Position numbers and translations under genes: made by a program
Part shown: positions 52,220 through 63,141 of the stretch, piece after piece
Layout: every line of letters begins with the position of its first letter
How positions within the stretch are numbered: the stretch's first letter is position 1
The notes under the pieces: model-generated
What the model saw: the letters and a program-made list of their open reading frames with translations, nothing else
Databases searched by the model: none
Told to the model about the DNA's origin: nothing
From: Salinarimonas sp.
Lineage (GTDB): Bacteria > Pseudomonadota > Alphaproteobacteria > Rhizobiales > Beijerinckiaceae
DNA: 64,000 bases
Direction of reading: 5' to 3'
Assembly (NCBI RefSeq): GCF_040111675.1
Contig: NZ_CP157794.1
Span: 2,439,501-2,503,500, forward strand

Positions 52220-52924
52220 TCAGACGGCGCGCAGATGCGACTTCGTCGCCTCGGGCCCGAGCTGCGCCTTGCGCGCGGCGAAGTAGGCCTGCTCGGCCGC
52301 GCCGATGAAGGCCGCCATGCGGTCGCTCGCCGCGATCGGATCGCGGGCCACGAAGGCGGCGTGGAGATCCTCCAGGCCCTCGATCACCACCTGGCGGGTC
52401 GCGGGCCGGCGCAGCGTCTCCAGCCGCACCGTCTGGACGTGATCGACGAAGCGCGAGATCGTCGAGGCGAGGCGCTCGTTGCGTACGCAGCCGAGCCAGG
52501 AATTGCGGAACTCGATGTTGGCGAGGATGAAGCGCTCGACGTCGTCCTCCTCGGTGGCGGCCTTCGCGTCGGCGAGGGCGGACGTCAGCTGGGCCTCGGT
52601 CGAGGCGTCGAGAGCGCGCGCGGCGTGCGCCGCCGCGCGGGGCTCCAGCAGCTTGCGCATCTCGAAGACGTCGCGCACGTCCTGAAGCGTCAACGTCGGC
52701 ACTGCGAAACCGCGGGTCGTGCCGACGAGGTAGCCCTCGTTCACGAGCTGGAGCAAGGCCTCGCGGGCCGGCATGCGCGAGGCCCCGTACGCGCTCGCGA
52801 TCTCCACGTCGACGAGCTTGTCCTCGGGGCCGAACTCGGAGCGCTGCAGGCGCCGGCGCAGATCGGCGTAGATCCGCTCGCGGATGCTCTCCCGCTTGCT
52901 CTGCGCATTCGTCGCCATACTCAT
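52220..52924 (-). CDS. GntR-family regulator, FCD type
   Basis: A 234-residue regulator. The winged helix is DKLVDVEIASAYGASRMPAREALLQLVNEGYLVGTTRGFAV (residues about 34-75) and the FCD domain follows from about 88 (VRDVFEMRKLLEPRAAAHAARALD). ATG at 52924 is chosen; a second ATG at 52918 is also possible and no strong ribosome site distinguishes them. First gene of the LLM-aldolase-oxidase operon and divergent from the aminotransferase, with a 234-nt promoter region between. Confidence 0.88.
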   Translation of the reverse strand: MSMATNAQSKRESIRERIYADLRRRLQRSEFGPEDKLVDVEIASAYGASRMPAREALLQLVNEGYLVGTTRGFAVPTLTLQDVRDVFEMRKLLEPRAAAHAARALDASTEAQLTSALADAKAATEEDDVERFILANIEFRNSWLGCVRNERLASTISRFVDHVQTVRLETLRRPATRQVVIEGLEDLHAAFVARDPIAASDRMAAFIGAAEQAYFAARKAQLGPEATKSHLRAV

Positions 52925-52964
52925 CCCCGCGTTGCTCTTTCTCGCCCGTTCGAGCCCTTTCCGG

Positions 52965-52973
52965 ATACAGTAT
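52965..52973. promoter_or_regulatory. ATACAGTAT palindrome, candidate GntR operator
   Basis: ATAC-A-GTAT is a perfect short palindrome in the divergent promoter between the GntR gene and the aminotransferase gene, with a similar GGATAC element at 53097-53102. FCD-type GntR operators are often short palindromes with central A or T. Low certainty. Confidence 0.3.
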
Positions 52974-53158
52974 GCAGTTCGCGCGGAGCGGTCAAACCCG
53001 GCGACCATCCCGGAAGGCGCGAATTCTCCCGGTTCGTCCGGAAAATTTCGCCCTTGTTTCATGCTTGAACTGGATGCGGATTTGAGGGACACTGCAGGAT
53101 ACGGGAAATGACGTGGTTCCGCCGCGGGGCGGATGCGGGCTGAAAGGGCTGGCGATCC

Positions 53159-54379
53159 ATGCAGGGCAATCCACAGACGGCGGCACCTTTCCTGCGCAAC
53201 GTTCCGGAGAGTCTCGCCGTCGCGCGTGCGCGTCCGCTCGTCCAGGATCTGCCGACCGAGAACATCGCCGAGCTCGCCGTGCGCGCGCGTGAGATCGGCG
53301 ACGTGATCCCGCTCTGGTACGGCGAGGGCGACCTCGTCACCCCGCCCTTCATCCGGGACGCGGCCAAGGCCGCGCTCGACGCCGGACGCACCTTCTACGA
53401 GCCGAACATGCGCGGCGCGCCGGGGCTCACCGAGGCGCTGGCCGCCTATCAGACGCGGCTGCACGGCCGCGAGATCGCGCGCGAGCGCTCGACGGTGACG
53501 CCGGGCGGCATGCAGGCGCTGGCGCTCGCCTTCCAGCTCGTGCTCGAGCCGGGGCACAACATCGTCTACGTCGAGCCGCAATGGCCGAACATCGCCAACC
53601 TGATCCACCTCAGCGGCGGCGAGGGACGGCCGGTGCCGCTCGCCCTGCGGGACGGTGATTGGCGGCTCGACCTCGACGCGGTCGCCCGCGCCTGCGACGC
53701 GCGGACGCGCGCGATCGTCTTCTCGACGCCGGCCAACCCGACGGGGTGGACCGCGAGCCGGGAGGACCTGGCCGCGCTCCTCGCCTTCGGGCGCGAGCGG
53801 GGCGTGTGGATCGTCTCGGACGAGGTCTACAATCGTCTCTATTGGGCCGGGCCCTCGGCGCCCTCCATTCTCGAGATCGCCGAGCCGGAAGACCTGGTCC
53901 TGTCGATCAACAGCTTCTCCAAGGCCTGGGCGATGACGGGCTGGCGGATCGGCTGGCTGACGCATCCCGCGTCCGTCGCCCCGCACCTCGCGGCGATGAC
54001 GCAGTACGTCAACAGTGGCGTCTCGCCCTTCGTGCAGGCCGGTGCGGAGGCCGCGATCCGGGACGGCGAGGACCTCGTCGAGACCATGCGCGAGCGCTGC
54101 CGACGGGGCGTGGATCTCGCCTATGCGGCGCTCGACCGTCTGCCGGACGTGCGCCTGCCGGCGAAGCCGCGCGGCGGCATGTACGTGTTCTTCGCGCTGG
54201 AATCGGAGCCGGACTCCACCGCGGCCTGCAGGCGCGTGCTCGAGGCGGCCCGCGTCGGTCTCGCGCCCGGGGCGCTGTTCGGCGCCTCCGCGCGCCCTTA
54301 CCTGCGGATGTGCGTGGCCCGCGATCCCGATCAGCTCCAGACGGCCCTCGACCGTCTGGTCGTGGCCTTGGGCGGTTGA
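53159..54379 (+). CDS. PLP-dependent class I/II aminotransferase
   Basis: A 406-residue fold-type I aminotransferase. FYEPNMRGAPGLTEALAAYQ, FSTPANPTGWTASREDL, VSDEVYNRLYW and SFSKAWAMTGWRIGWL (the PLP Lys) are visible, plus the C-terminal Arg in YLRMCVARD. Close to aspartate/aromatic aminotransferases by pattern, but substrate is unknown. Divergent from the GntR gene; probably linked to the aldolase operon, for instance by converting an amino acid to its keto acid. Followed after 150 nt by a terminator-like hairpin. Confidence 0.9.
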   Translation: MQGNPQTAAPFLRNVPESLAVARARPLVQDLPTENIAELAVRAREIGDVIPLWYGEGDLVTPPFIRDAAKAALDAGRTFYEPNMRGAPGLTEALAAYQTRLHGREIARERSTVTPGGMQALALAFQLVLEPGHNIVYVEPQWPNIANLIHLSGGEGRPVPLALRDGDWRLDLDAVARACDARTRAIVFSTPANPTGWTASREDLAALLAFGRERGVWIVSDEVYNRLYWAGPSAPSILEIAEPEDLVLSINSFSKAWAMTGWRIGWLTHPASVAPHLAAMTQYVNSGVSPFVQAGAEAAIRDGEDLVETMRERCRRGVDLAYAALDRLPDVRLPAKPRGGMYVFFALESEPDSTAACRRVLEAARVGLAPGALFGASARPYLRMCVARDPDQLQTALDRLVVALGG

Positions 54380-54530
54380 GAGATGGTCGCCCGCGAACAC
54401 GCCCCGCTCGCCGGCCGGCAGTCGGTCGGTCGTGAGCCCGACTCCCAGGCGAATCGCGGGCGAGCCGGGGCGGCACTCCCGGCGCGTGTTTCCACGAAGC
54501 GGCTGCAGCCATGGCGGGCTCTTTTCGAAA
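54380..54530. other. Noncoding start of a 724-nt gap after the aminotransferase
   Basis: The gap 54380-55103 contains no supported gene. After this segment come a terminator-like hairpin (54531-54551), about 400 nt of GC-rich sequence without recognisable structure, and a promoter candidate for the XRE gene (54964-54991). Confidence 0.4.
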
Positions 54531-54558
54531 CCGCACATTCACGATGTGCGGATTTTCC
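54531..54558 (+). terminator. Rho-independent terminator candidate after aminotransferase
   Basis: CCGCACAT (54531-54538), loop TCACG, ATGTGCGG (54544-54551), then ATTTTCC. An 8-bp perfect stem with a short T-run, 150 nt after the stop codon. Confidence 0.5.
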
Positions 54559-54963
54559 CCAGATTTCATGGGAAAAACAATTCCCGGTTACGCCACCCGC
54601 GTCTGTCGCCGCGATCGACGGACGCATGCCGGCTCCGGCGGGCGTCCGAGCGCGTGCGTCGGAGCGAGTACGATTCGGAGGGCCTCCGGTTGAGCGTGCG
54701 ACGGCAAGTCTGACCAGACATGCCCGACGGCGCGCCGCACCCGCTCTGCGCGCGGCAATCCTCAGGAGGTCGGCGCGACTATTCGGAGTGTCCCGCGGCC
54801 GGGGGCGCATCACAATCGAGGCTCCGGTCGCTCGTGCGGCGCTTGCGGCAATTCCGCACGGCCGCACCTCGAATTTCGCTTTGCCGGTTCTCTCGCCCCC
54901 ATACGACGCGCGTGGGCGATCCCGTCGCCCGCCTCGATCTCGACAGGATCGGGGAGCGATGCT

Positions 54964-54991
54964 TTGTCCTGCACCGGAGAAAGGCTATAGA
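54964..54991 (+). promoter_or_regulatory. Sigma-70-type promoter candidate upstream of XRE gene
   Basis: TTGTCC at 54964-54969 and TATAGA at 54986-54991 are 16 nt apart, in a stretch less GC-rich than its surroundings. Transcription would start near 54998, leaving a leader of about 105 nt before the ATG at 55104. Not confirmed. Confidence 0.4.
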
Positions 54992-55103
54992 ACCGCAAAG
55001 TATCGCGAGGGTCTTGCAGCCGATCTTTCGAGGTCTCGCGATCAGCGAACTCTGGGGCAACTTTTCGGTTCAACACCGGTAACAACACGTCGGGAAACGG
55101 CTC

Positions 55104-55463
55104 ATGACACGCTCACCCACTGAAATCGACCGCGAGATCGGCCAGCGCATCCGCCTGGCCCGCAAGCAGGCCAAGCTCTCGCAGAGCGAGCTCGGCCAGG
55201 CCATCGGCGTCACCTACCAGCAGGTCCAGAAGTACGAGAACGGCACCGACCGCGTCGCGGCCTCCCGTCTCGTGCAGATCGCCACGGTGCTGGAGCAGCC
55301 CGCCTCCGCCTTGCTGGGCGGCGTGGAGCAGGGCCAGGCGCGCCTGATGGACGAGGACGCCATCGCGCTGGTCGCGCTGTTCAACGAGATCAAGCGCCCG
55401 GCGCTCCGCGGCGCTGCGCTCCAGACCGTCAAGAGCCTCGTCGCAGCCGGCAACGAGGTCTGA
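55104..55463 (+). CDS. XRE-family transcriptional regulator
   Basis: A 119-residue protein with an N-terminal Cro/C1 helix-turn-helix (RIRLARKQAKLSQSELGQAIGVTYQQVQKYENGTDRVAASRLVQIA, residues about 15-60) and a short C-terminal helix region. This is the common alphaproteobacterial SinR-like group that regulates exopolysaccharide or motility genes in some species. The gene stands alone. A GGAAACGGCTC site precedes ATG 55104. Confidence 0.88.
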   Translation: MTRSPTEIDREIGQRIRLARKQAKLSQSELGQAIGVTYQQVQKYENGTDRVAASRLVQIATVLEQPASALLGGVEQGQARLMDEDAIALVALFNEIKRPALRGAALQTVKSLVAAGNEV

Positions 55464-55672
55464 GGTCGCCCGCGACCGAGCCGCGAGACGGCCGGCGCGC
55501 GCCCGCGCCGGCCCCTCGGGCTGTCCCTTAGGCGTCGGCCGCCGGCGCCGGCTTCCGGCGCGTTTCTCGCGACGCCGTTCCCGCGCCGACCCCGCGAACG
55601 ATCGACGCAGATCGCGGTTTCGCGTCGGCGATCACGGCACTACGGACGCTCCGGGCGCGTTGCGCCTCGACC

Positions 55673-56491
55673 ATGAGCGAGCGTCTTCCCTTCACCTTCG
55701 CCATTCCCCTCGTCGGTCGCGCAGCGGCGGCCGACTTCGCCCGCGTCGAGGCCCTGCTCGGGCTGACGCTGGCCTCGATCCGCGCGCAGTCCGATCCGGA
55801 TTTCCGAGTCCTGATCATGGGCCACGATCGGCCCCGCACGCTCCCCGACGATCCGCGCGTCACCTTTCTCGCCGCCGACTGGCCGGCGCGGCCGCCGGAC
55901 GCCGCCAACAACGATTCGGGCTGCAAGAAATACGCGCTCGGCGAGGCCGCCCTGCGGGGCGGGGAGGGGCTTCTCATGTATGTCGACGCCGACGACTGGG
56001 TCTCCCGTGGCCTCGTCGCCGCGGCGCGCGCCCGCATCGGGCCGGACGTCCTCGGCGGCGTGATCGCGGCGGGCGAGATGCTCGATTTCTGCAGCGGCCG
56101 GATCGCGCCGCTGCCGTTCCCGGACGTCTTCGAGAAGCCGTTCTACGCGCTGTGCGGCTCCTCCATCGTCGCCCGGCTGCGGCCGGACGATTCCGATGCG
56201 CTCCGCCGCAACCCGCTCGCCGTCCTGCGGGACCATCACGTCTGGCCGCGGGCGGCGGCCGAGCGCGGCGCGCGCACGGCGACGCTCGATGCGCCGGGCG
56301 CCTATCTCGTCGGCACGGCGGAGAACCATTCCGAGCGCCACGGCCCCTTCGCCGGCTGGCGCGCAGAGCTCAACGACGCGCTCCAGCGACGCGGGAGGGA
56401 CGTCACGGACGAAGACCTCGCCCGCTACGGGATCGACCGCGCCCGCCTGGCCGATGCCGGGGGGCCGGCCGCACAGGCCGCCGGAGCCTGA
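55673..56491 (+). CDS. Glycosyltransferase-like protein (GT-A fold)
   Basis: A 272-residue protein with an N-terminal nucleotide-sugar-like fold: FTFAIPLVGRAAAADFARVE, LTLASIRAQSDPDFRVLIMGHDRP and a DxD-type metal motif YVDADDW (residues 103-109). These are features of family A glycosyltransferases, though the rest is not clearly assigned to a known family. Function unknown. ATG at 55673 follows a weak ribosome site (GCGCCTCGACC). It converges with the pcp gene. Confidence 0.65.
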   Translation: MSERLPFTFAIPLVGRAAAADFARVEALLGLTLASIRAQSDPDFRVLIMGHDRPRTLPDDPRVTFLAADWPARPPDAANNDSGCKKYALGEAALRGGEGLLMYVDADDWVSRGLVAAARARIGPDVLGGVIAAGEMLDFCSGRIAPLPFPDVFEKPFYALCGSSIVARLRPDDSDALRRNPLAVLRDHHVWPRAAAERGARTATLDAPGAYLVGTAENHSERHGPFAGWRAELNDALQRRGRDVTDEDLARYGIDRARLADAGGPAAQAAGA

Positions 56492-56506
56492 GATTCGGAG
56501 ATGCGG

Positions 56507-57160
56507 TCAGCCGTCCATCGGCCGAAGGGGCGAACGCCGCGAGACGCGGGTGAGGGCGAGCGCCGCGGACATCAGCGCGCGGCGCATGCGGGCCATTGCG
56601 AGCCGCCCGGGGGCGCCGCGATCCAGCGGACGCCCGGAGCCGGTCCGCGGCATCGGCACGTGCACGAAGACGAGGCCCGCCGGGTGGGGCTCCGCCAGCG
56701 CGTCGAAATAGGAGACGTTGCACAGATAGCGCCCGGCGTCGCGCGAGACACGGGTCGCGCCCGGTGCGCCCGCCCGCAGCGCCGCCGCGAGGACGGGAAC
56801 CGGCGCCCGCGCCGGCCGGACGAAGGGCGCGCCCGCCTTCCAGGCGAGGCGCGTCGGCAGCCGTCCCGACGCGTCCGGCAGCCGCCGCGTCGCCCGGTTC
56901 ACCGCGCGCGTCTCGAGGCAGATCGCGCGTCGGCGCGCGGCGACGCCCAGCATCAGCACAGCGTCCGGCCGGACATCCCGCAGCGCCGGCAGCAGCGCCC
57001 CCTCGATCGCGCCATAGGAGGTCTCGAGCACCAGCGCGCGCGCCTCGACCCCGAGCCGCCGCCAGCGCGGATCGGCCGCGAGGCTCTGCGCGAGCGCGGC
57101 GGTGGGGTTGCGGGGCACCCCGGGAAAGGGGCCGAAGCCGGTGATCAGCAGGCGAATCAT
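56507..57160 (-). CDS. pcp: Pyroglutamyl-peptidase I (pyrrolidone-carboxylate peptidase)
   Basis: A 217-residue cysteine peptidase of the C15 family. LLITGFGPFPGVPRNPT is the N-terminal signature; catalytic residues are Glu83 in CLETRAVNR, Cys147 in AGRYLCNVSYF and His167 in VFVHVPM. It removes N-terminal pyroglutamate from peptides in the cytoplasm. The usual AGTFVCNH is AGRYLCNV here, a tolerated variant. Start at 57160 overlaps the phosphoesterase gene by 4 nt. Confidence 0.85.
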   Translation of the reverse strand: MIRLLITGFGPFPGVPRNPTAALAQSLAADPRWRRLGVEARALVLETSYGAIEGALLPALRDVRPDAVLMLGVAARRRAICLETRAVNRATRRLPDASGRLPTRLAWKAGAPFVRPARAPVPVLAAALRAGAPGATRVSRDAGRYLCNVSYFDALAEPHPAGLVFVHVPMPRTGSGRPLDRGAPGRLAMARMRRALMSAALALTRVSRRSPLRPMDG

Positions 57161-57699
57161 GGCGTGCGCGCCTGTCGCGCAGGCGGCGGCCGCGGCGGGC
57201 CGCGCCGCCGCCGCGCCCGGATCTCGGCGAGGGTCACCGGCCGGTAGTCCCAGACGTCGACGCCGACGTCGTATTGCCGCGGGATCGGGGTCAGCCGGCC
57301 GTGGCTGTGCCCGTGCAGGTCGATCACGCCCTTCGCGCTGTCCCGCCAGGTCCGGAACGGGTAATGGCAGAGAACGAGCCGCTGGCCTTCGACCGCGATC
57401 TCCGCATAGGGCGCGACGCTCGCCCAGAAGGGCAGGGCGGTGACGCTGTCGGGATCGTTGTTGCCGACGAGGAGGTGCTTCTCCCCCGGCAGCCGCGCCA
57501 GGATCTCCGCCGCGCGCCCGGCCGGCCGGTCGCGGGCGAAGTCGCCGAGATGCCAGACGACGTCCCCCTCGCGCACGCGCTCCCGCCACGCGGCGATCAG
57601 CGCCGCGTCGTGATCGGCCAGCGAGGCGAAGGGGCGCCTGTCGATCGCCAGCACGCGCGGATCGGAGAAATGCGTGTCGGAGGTGAAGTAGACCGCCAT
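57157..57699 (-). CDS. Metallophosphoesterase
   Basis: A 180-residue calcineurin-like phosphoesterase: YFTSDTHFSD, WHLGDFA, LLVGNNDPD, LVLCHYPF and LHGHSHG give all metal ligands of the di-metal centre. Short single-domain form. The start at 57699 is within a longer frame that runs through the promoter of the antiporter gene. Co-transcribed with pcp. Substrate unknown. Confidence 0.87.
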   Translation of the reverse strand: MAVYFTSDTHFSDPRVLAIDRRPFASLADHDAALIAAWRERVREGDVVWHLGDFARDRPAGRAAEILARLPGEKHLLVGNNDPDSVTALPFWASVAPYAEIAVEGQRLVLCHYPFRTWRDSAKGVIDLHGHSHGRLTPIPRQYDVGVDVWDYRPVTLAEIRARRRRGPPRPPPARQARTP

Positions 57700-57862
57700 C
57701 GGCGCGGAGAATGCCCGTCTCCCGACCGCCTGGCTAGGTCGGGAGCACATTTCCCATTCCCAAACCGTGGAACTGATCGGGAACGTTCCCAGGTTTCGGG
57801 AGGCCGGCCGGGCGGATAGGGTCGGCGAGGTCCCGGAAACGCGAGAGGTCCGACAGCCCCCG

Positions 57863-59602
57863 ATGGCGGACGCCCACATCTTCCACGAGATCGCCGCGCT
57901 GCTCGCGCTGGCGGCGGCCTTCGGCCTCGTCGGCCTGGTGCTGAAGCAGCCCCTCGTCGTCGCCTTCATCGCGACGGGCATCCTCGCCGGGCCGGACATG
58001 CTCGGCGTCATCGAGACGAGCGCGCATGTCGATCTCCTCGCCGAGATCGGCATCGCGGTGCTGCTCTTCCTCGTGGGCCTCAAGCTCGACCTGTCGGTGG
58101 TGCGCTCGCTCGGCGTGGTGGCGCTCGCGACCGGCCTCGGCCAGGTCGGCTTCACGGCGATCGTCGGCTACGTCATCTGCCTCGCGCTCGGCATCGACCC
58201 GCTGACCAGCCTCTACGTCGCGGTCGCGCTCACCTTCTCCTCCACGATCATCATCGTGAAGCTGCTGTCCGACAAGCGCGAGGTCGACGCGCTGCACGGG
58301 CGCATCGCCATCGGCTTCCTGATCGTGCAGGACATCGTCGTGGTCGTCGCGATGATCGTGCTCTCGACCTTCGGCGTCGGCGCGGGGGCGAAGGGGGGGC
58401 TGGGGCTCGGCCTCGTCGGCACCTTCGCGGCGGGCTTCGCGCTCGTGGGCGCCGTGGTGCTGTTCGTGCGCTACGGCGCCGAGCGGCTGATGAAGCTCGT
58501 CTCGCGCACGCCCGAGCTGATGCTCACCTTCGCGCTGGCCTGGGCCGTGCTCTTCGCCTCGATCTGCGACCTGATCGGGCTCGGCAAGGAGCTCGGCGGC
58601 CTTCTCGCCGGCGTCTCGCTGGCTTCGACCTCGCTGCGGGAGGCGATCGCCTCGCGGCTGTCGAGCCTGCGCGACTTCCTGCTCCTGTTCTTCTTCGTCG
58701 GGCTCGGCGCCGGCCTGGGGCTCGGCACGCTCGGCGACCAGATCGTGCCGGCGCTGGTGCTCTCCGCCTTCGTGCTGATCGGCAATCCGCTCATCGTGAT
58801 GATCATCATGGCGGCTCTCGGCTACCGCAAGCGCACGGGCTTCTTCGCCGGCCTCACGGTGGCGCAGATCTCGGAATTCTCGCTCATCTTCATGGCGATG
58901 GGCGTCGCGCTGGGCCATGCGCCGTCGGAATCGATCGGGCTCGTCACGCTGGTCGGCCTCGTGACCATCACGCTCTCCACCTACATGATCCTCTACGCCC
59001 AGCGGCTCTATTCCTGGCTGGAGCCCTTCCTCGGCTGGGCCGAGCGGCGCGACCCGTTTCGCGAGCGGGAGGAGGCGCTTCCCCCGAGCGCGGCCTACGA
59101 CGTCGTGATCTTCGGGGTCGGCCGCTACGGGCGCGAGATCGCCAAGGTGCTCACCGCCCACGAGACGCGCATCCTCGGCGTCGATTTCGACCCGGAGGCG
59201 CTCGAGCGCTGGCGCAAGCGCGGTCACGACGGCCTGTTCGGGGACGCGCTCGACCCCGACTTCCCCGAAAGCCTGCCGCTCTCGGGCGCCGGCTGGCTGG
59301 TGATCGCGACGCCGCCGCCGTCGGGCCCCAGCGTCGTCCACGGCGACAGCCGGCTCGTGCTGATGCACGCCGTGCGGCACGCCGGCTTCACCGGCCGCAT
59401 CGCGGTGCGCAGCCACGACGCGGCCGACGCGCGCCGCCTGCTGCACGCCGGCGCCGACCTCGTGCTCCAGCCCTTCGCCGACGCCGCCGAGCGCGCCGCC
59501 GAGATGATCGGCTACGCGCCTCCGCGCGCCCCGTGCGAGCCGCCCAGGAGCGATCCGCCGCCGCGCGCGGCCCGCGGCGCCGCGGTCGGGGAGACGGGGT
59601 AG
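57863..59602 (+). CDS. CPA2-family cation:proton antiporter with TrkA-N domain (KefB/YbaL type)
   Basis: A 579-residue protein with about twelve membrane helices (residues about 10-380, for example FIATGILAGPDMLGVIETSAHVD and FALAWAVLFASICDLIGLGKELGG), followed by a cytoplasmic TrkA-N domain with a Rossmann motif VIFGVGRYGREIAKVL (about residues 412-427). It exchanges K+ or Na+ for protons and may be gated by nucleotide binding. An earlier in-frame ATG at 57767 lacks membrane or family support. A role in salt adaptation fits the betaine synthase in the window. Confidence 0.9.
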   Translation: MADAHIFHEIAALLALAAAFGLVGLVLKQPLVVAFIATGILAGPDMLGVIETSAHVDLLAEIGIAVLLFLVGLKLDLSVVRSLGVVALATGLGQVGFTAIVGYVICLALGIDPLTSLYVAVALTFSSTIIIVKLLSDKREVDALHGRIAIGFLIVQDIVVVVAMIVLSTFGVGAGAKGGLGLGLVGTFAAGFALVGAVVLFVRYGAERLMKLVSRTPELMLTFALAWAVLFASICDLIGLGKELGGLLAGVSLASTSLREAIASRLSSLRDFLLLFFFVGLGAGLGLGTLGDQIVPALVLSAFVLIGNPLIVMIIMAALGYRKRTGFFAGLTVAQISEFSLIFMAMGVALGHAPSESIGLVTLVGLVTITLSTYMILYAQRLYSWLEPFLGWAERRDPFREREEALPPSAAYDVVIFGVGRYGREIAKVLTAHETRILGVDFDPEALERWRKRGHDGLFGDALDPDFPESLPLSGAGWLVIATPPPSGPSVVHGDSRLVLMHAVRHAGFTGRIAVRSHDAADARRLLHAGADLVLQPFADAAERAAEMIGYAPPRAPCEPPRSDPPPRAARGAAVGETG

Positions 59603-59674
59603 GGGCTGGACAGCCCTTCGAGGGCAATGTTAAGGGCCGTTACATAAGGCCCTCGACCCGCTGCCGGAGCCCGC

Positions 59675-60073
59675 ATGACCCTCGCACCGCTTCTCGCGGC
59701 GCCGCCGCTCGTGCAGATCCACGCCCTCGCCGCCATCGGCGCGCTGTTCGTCGGCGCGGTCCAGCTCGCCCGGCCGAAGGGCGGGCAGGCGCATCGCTTC
59801 CTCGGCCGGCTCTGGGTCGCGCTGATGTTCGCGGTGACGCTGTCCTCCTTCGGCTTCGTCTACCGGCCGCTGATCGGGCCCTTCTCCTGGATCCACGGCC
59901 TGTCCGCCTTCACGACGGTGATGGTGGCGATCGGCGTCTACGAGGCGCGCCGCCGCAAGCTGAAGGCGCACCGCACGACCATGGTCATGCTGTTCTGGTT
60001 CGCCCTCGTCCTGACCGGCGCCTTCACGCTCCTGCCCGGCCGGATCATGCACGCCGTCGTTCTCGGTGGATGA
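59675..60073 (+). CDS. DUF2306 membrane protein
   Basis: A 132-residue membrane protein with four hydrophobic helices. IHALAAIGALFVGAVQLARPKG, QAHRFLGRLWVALMF and KAHRTTMVMLFWFALVLTGAFTL are the DUF2306 pattern. Function is not known. It starts 72 nt after the antiporter stop and precedes gyrA. Confidence 0.8.
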   Translation: MTLAPLLAAPPLVQIHALAAIGALFVGAVQLARPKGGQAHRFLGRLWVALMFAVTLSSFGFVYRPLIGPFSWIHGLSAFTTVMVAIGVYEARRRKLKAHRTTMVMLFWFALVLTGAFTLLPGRIMHAVVLGG

Positions 60074-60225
60074 CCGGACGACGTCGCCCCGCCGCGCTTG
60101 CGATTCGCGCGCGGAGAGGCCATCTAGGGGCTTGATTTCCCGTGGATTCGGCGGCCCGCGCGCCGCCTCGCGCCCATCCGGGCGCCGGCCGGTCCCGCGG
60201 GGCGCGATCCGGAGAGACAGTCGCT

Positions 60226-63054
<2,829 letters not shown>

Positions 63055-63083
63055 GCCGCGCGCATCGTCGCGACCGAGATCGA

Positions 63084-63116
63084 AGGCCCCGCGAGCGACG
63101 CTCGCGGGGCCTTTCT
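63084..63116. terminator. Bidirectional rho-independent terminator after gyrA
   Basis: AGGCCCCGCGAG (63084-63095) pairs with CTCGCGGGGCCT (63101-63112) across a 5-nt loop; TTCT follows on the plus strand, and CTTCGAT on the minus. The 12-bp GC stem lies 29 nt after the gyrA stop and 29 nt from the end of the converging EAL gene, so it could serve both. Confidence 0.8.
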
Positions 63117-63141
63117 CGATGCGCCGGAGCGGGTGCCCGCT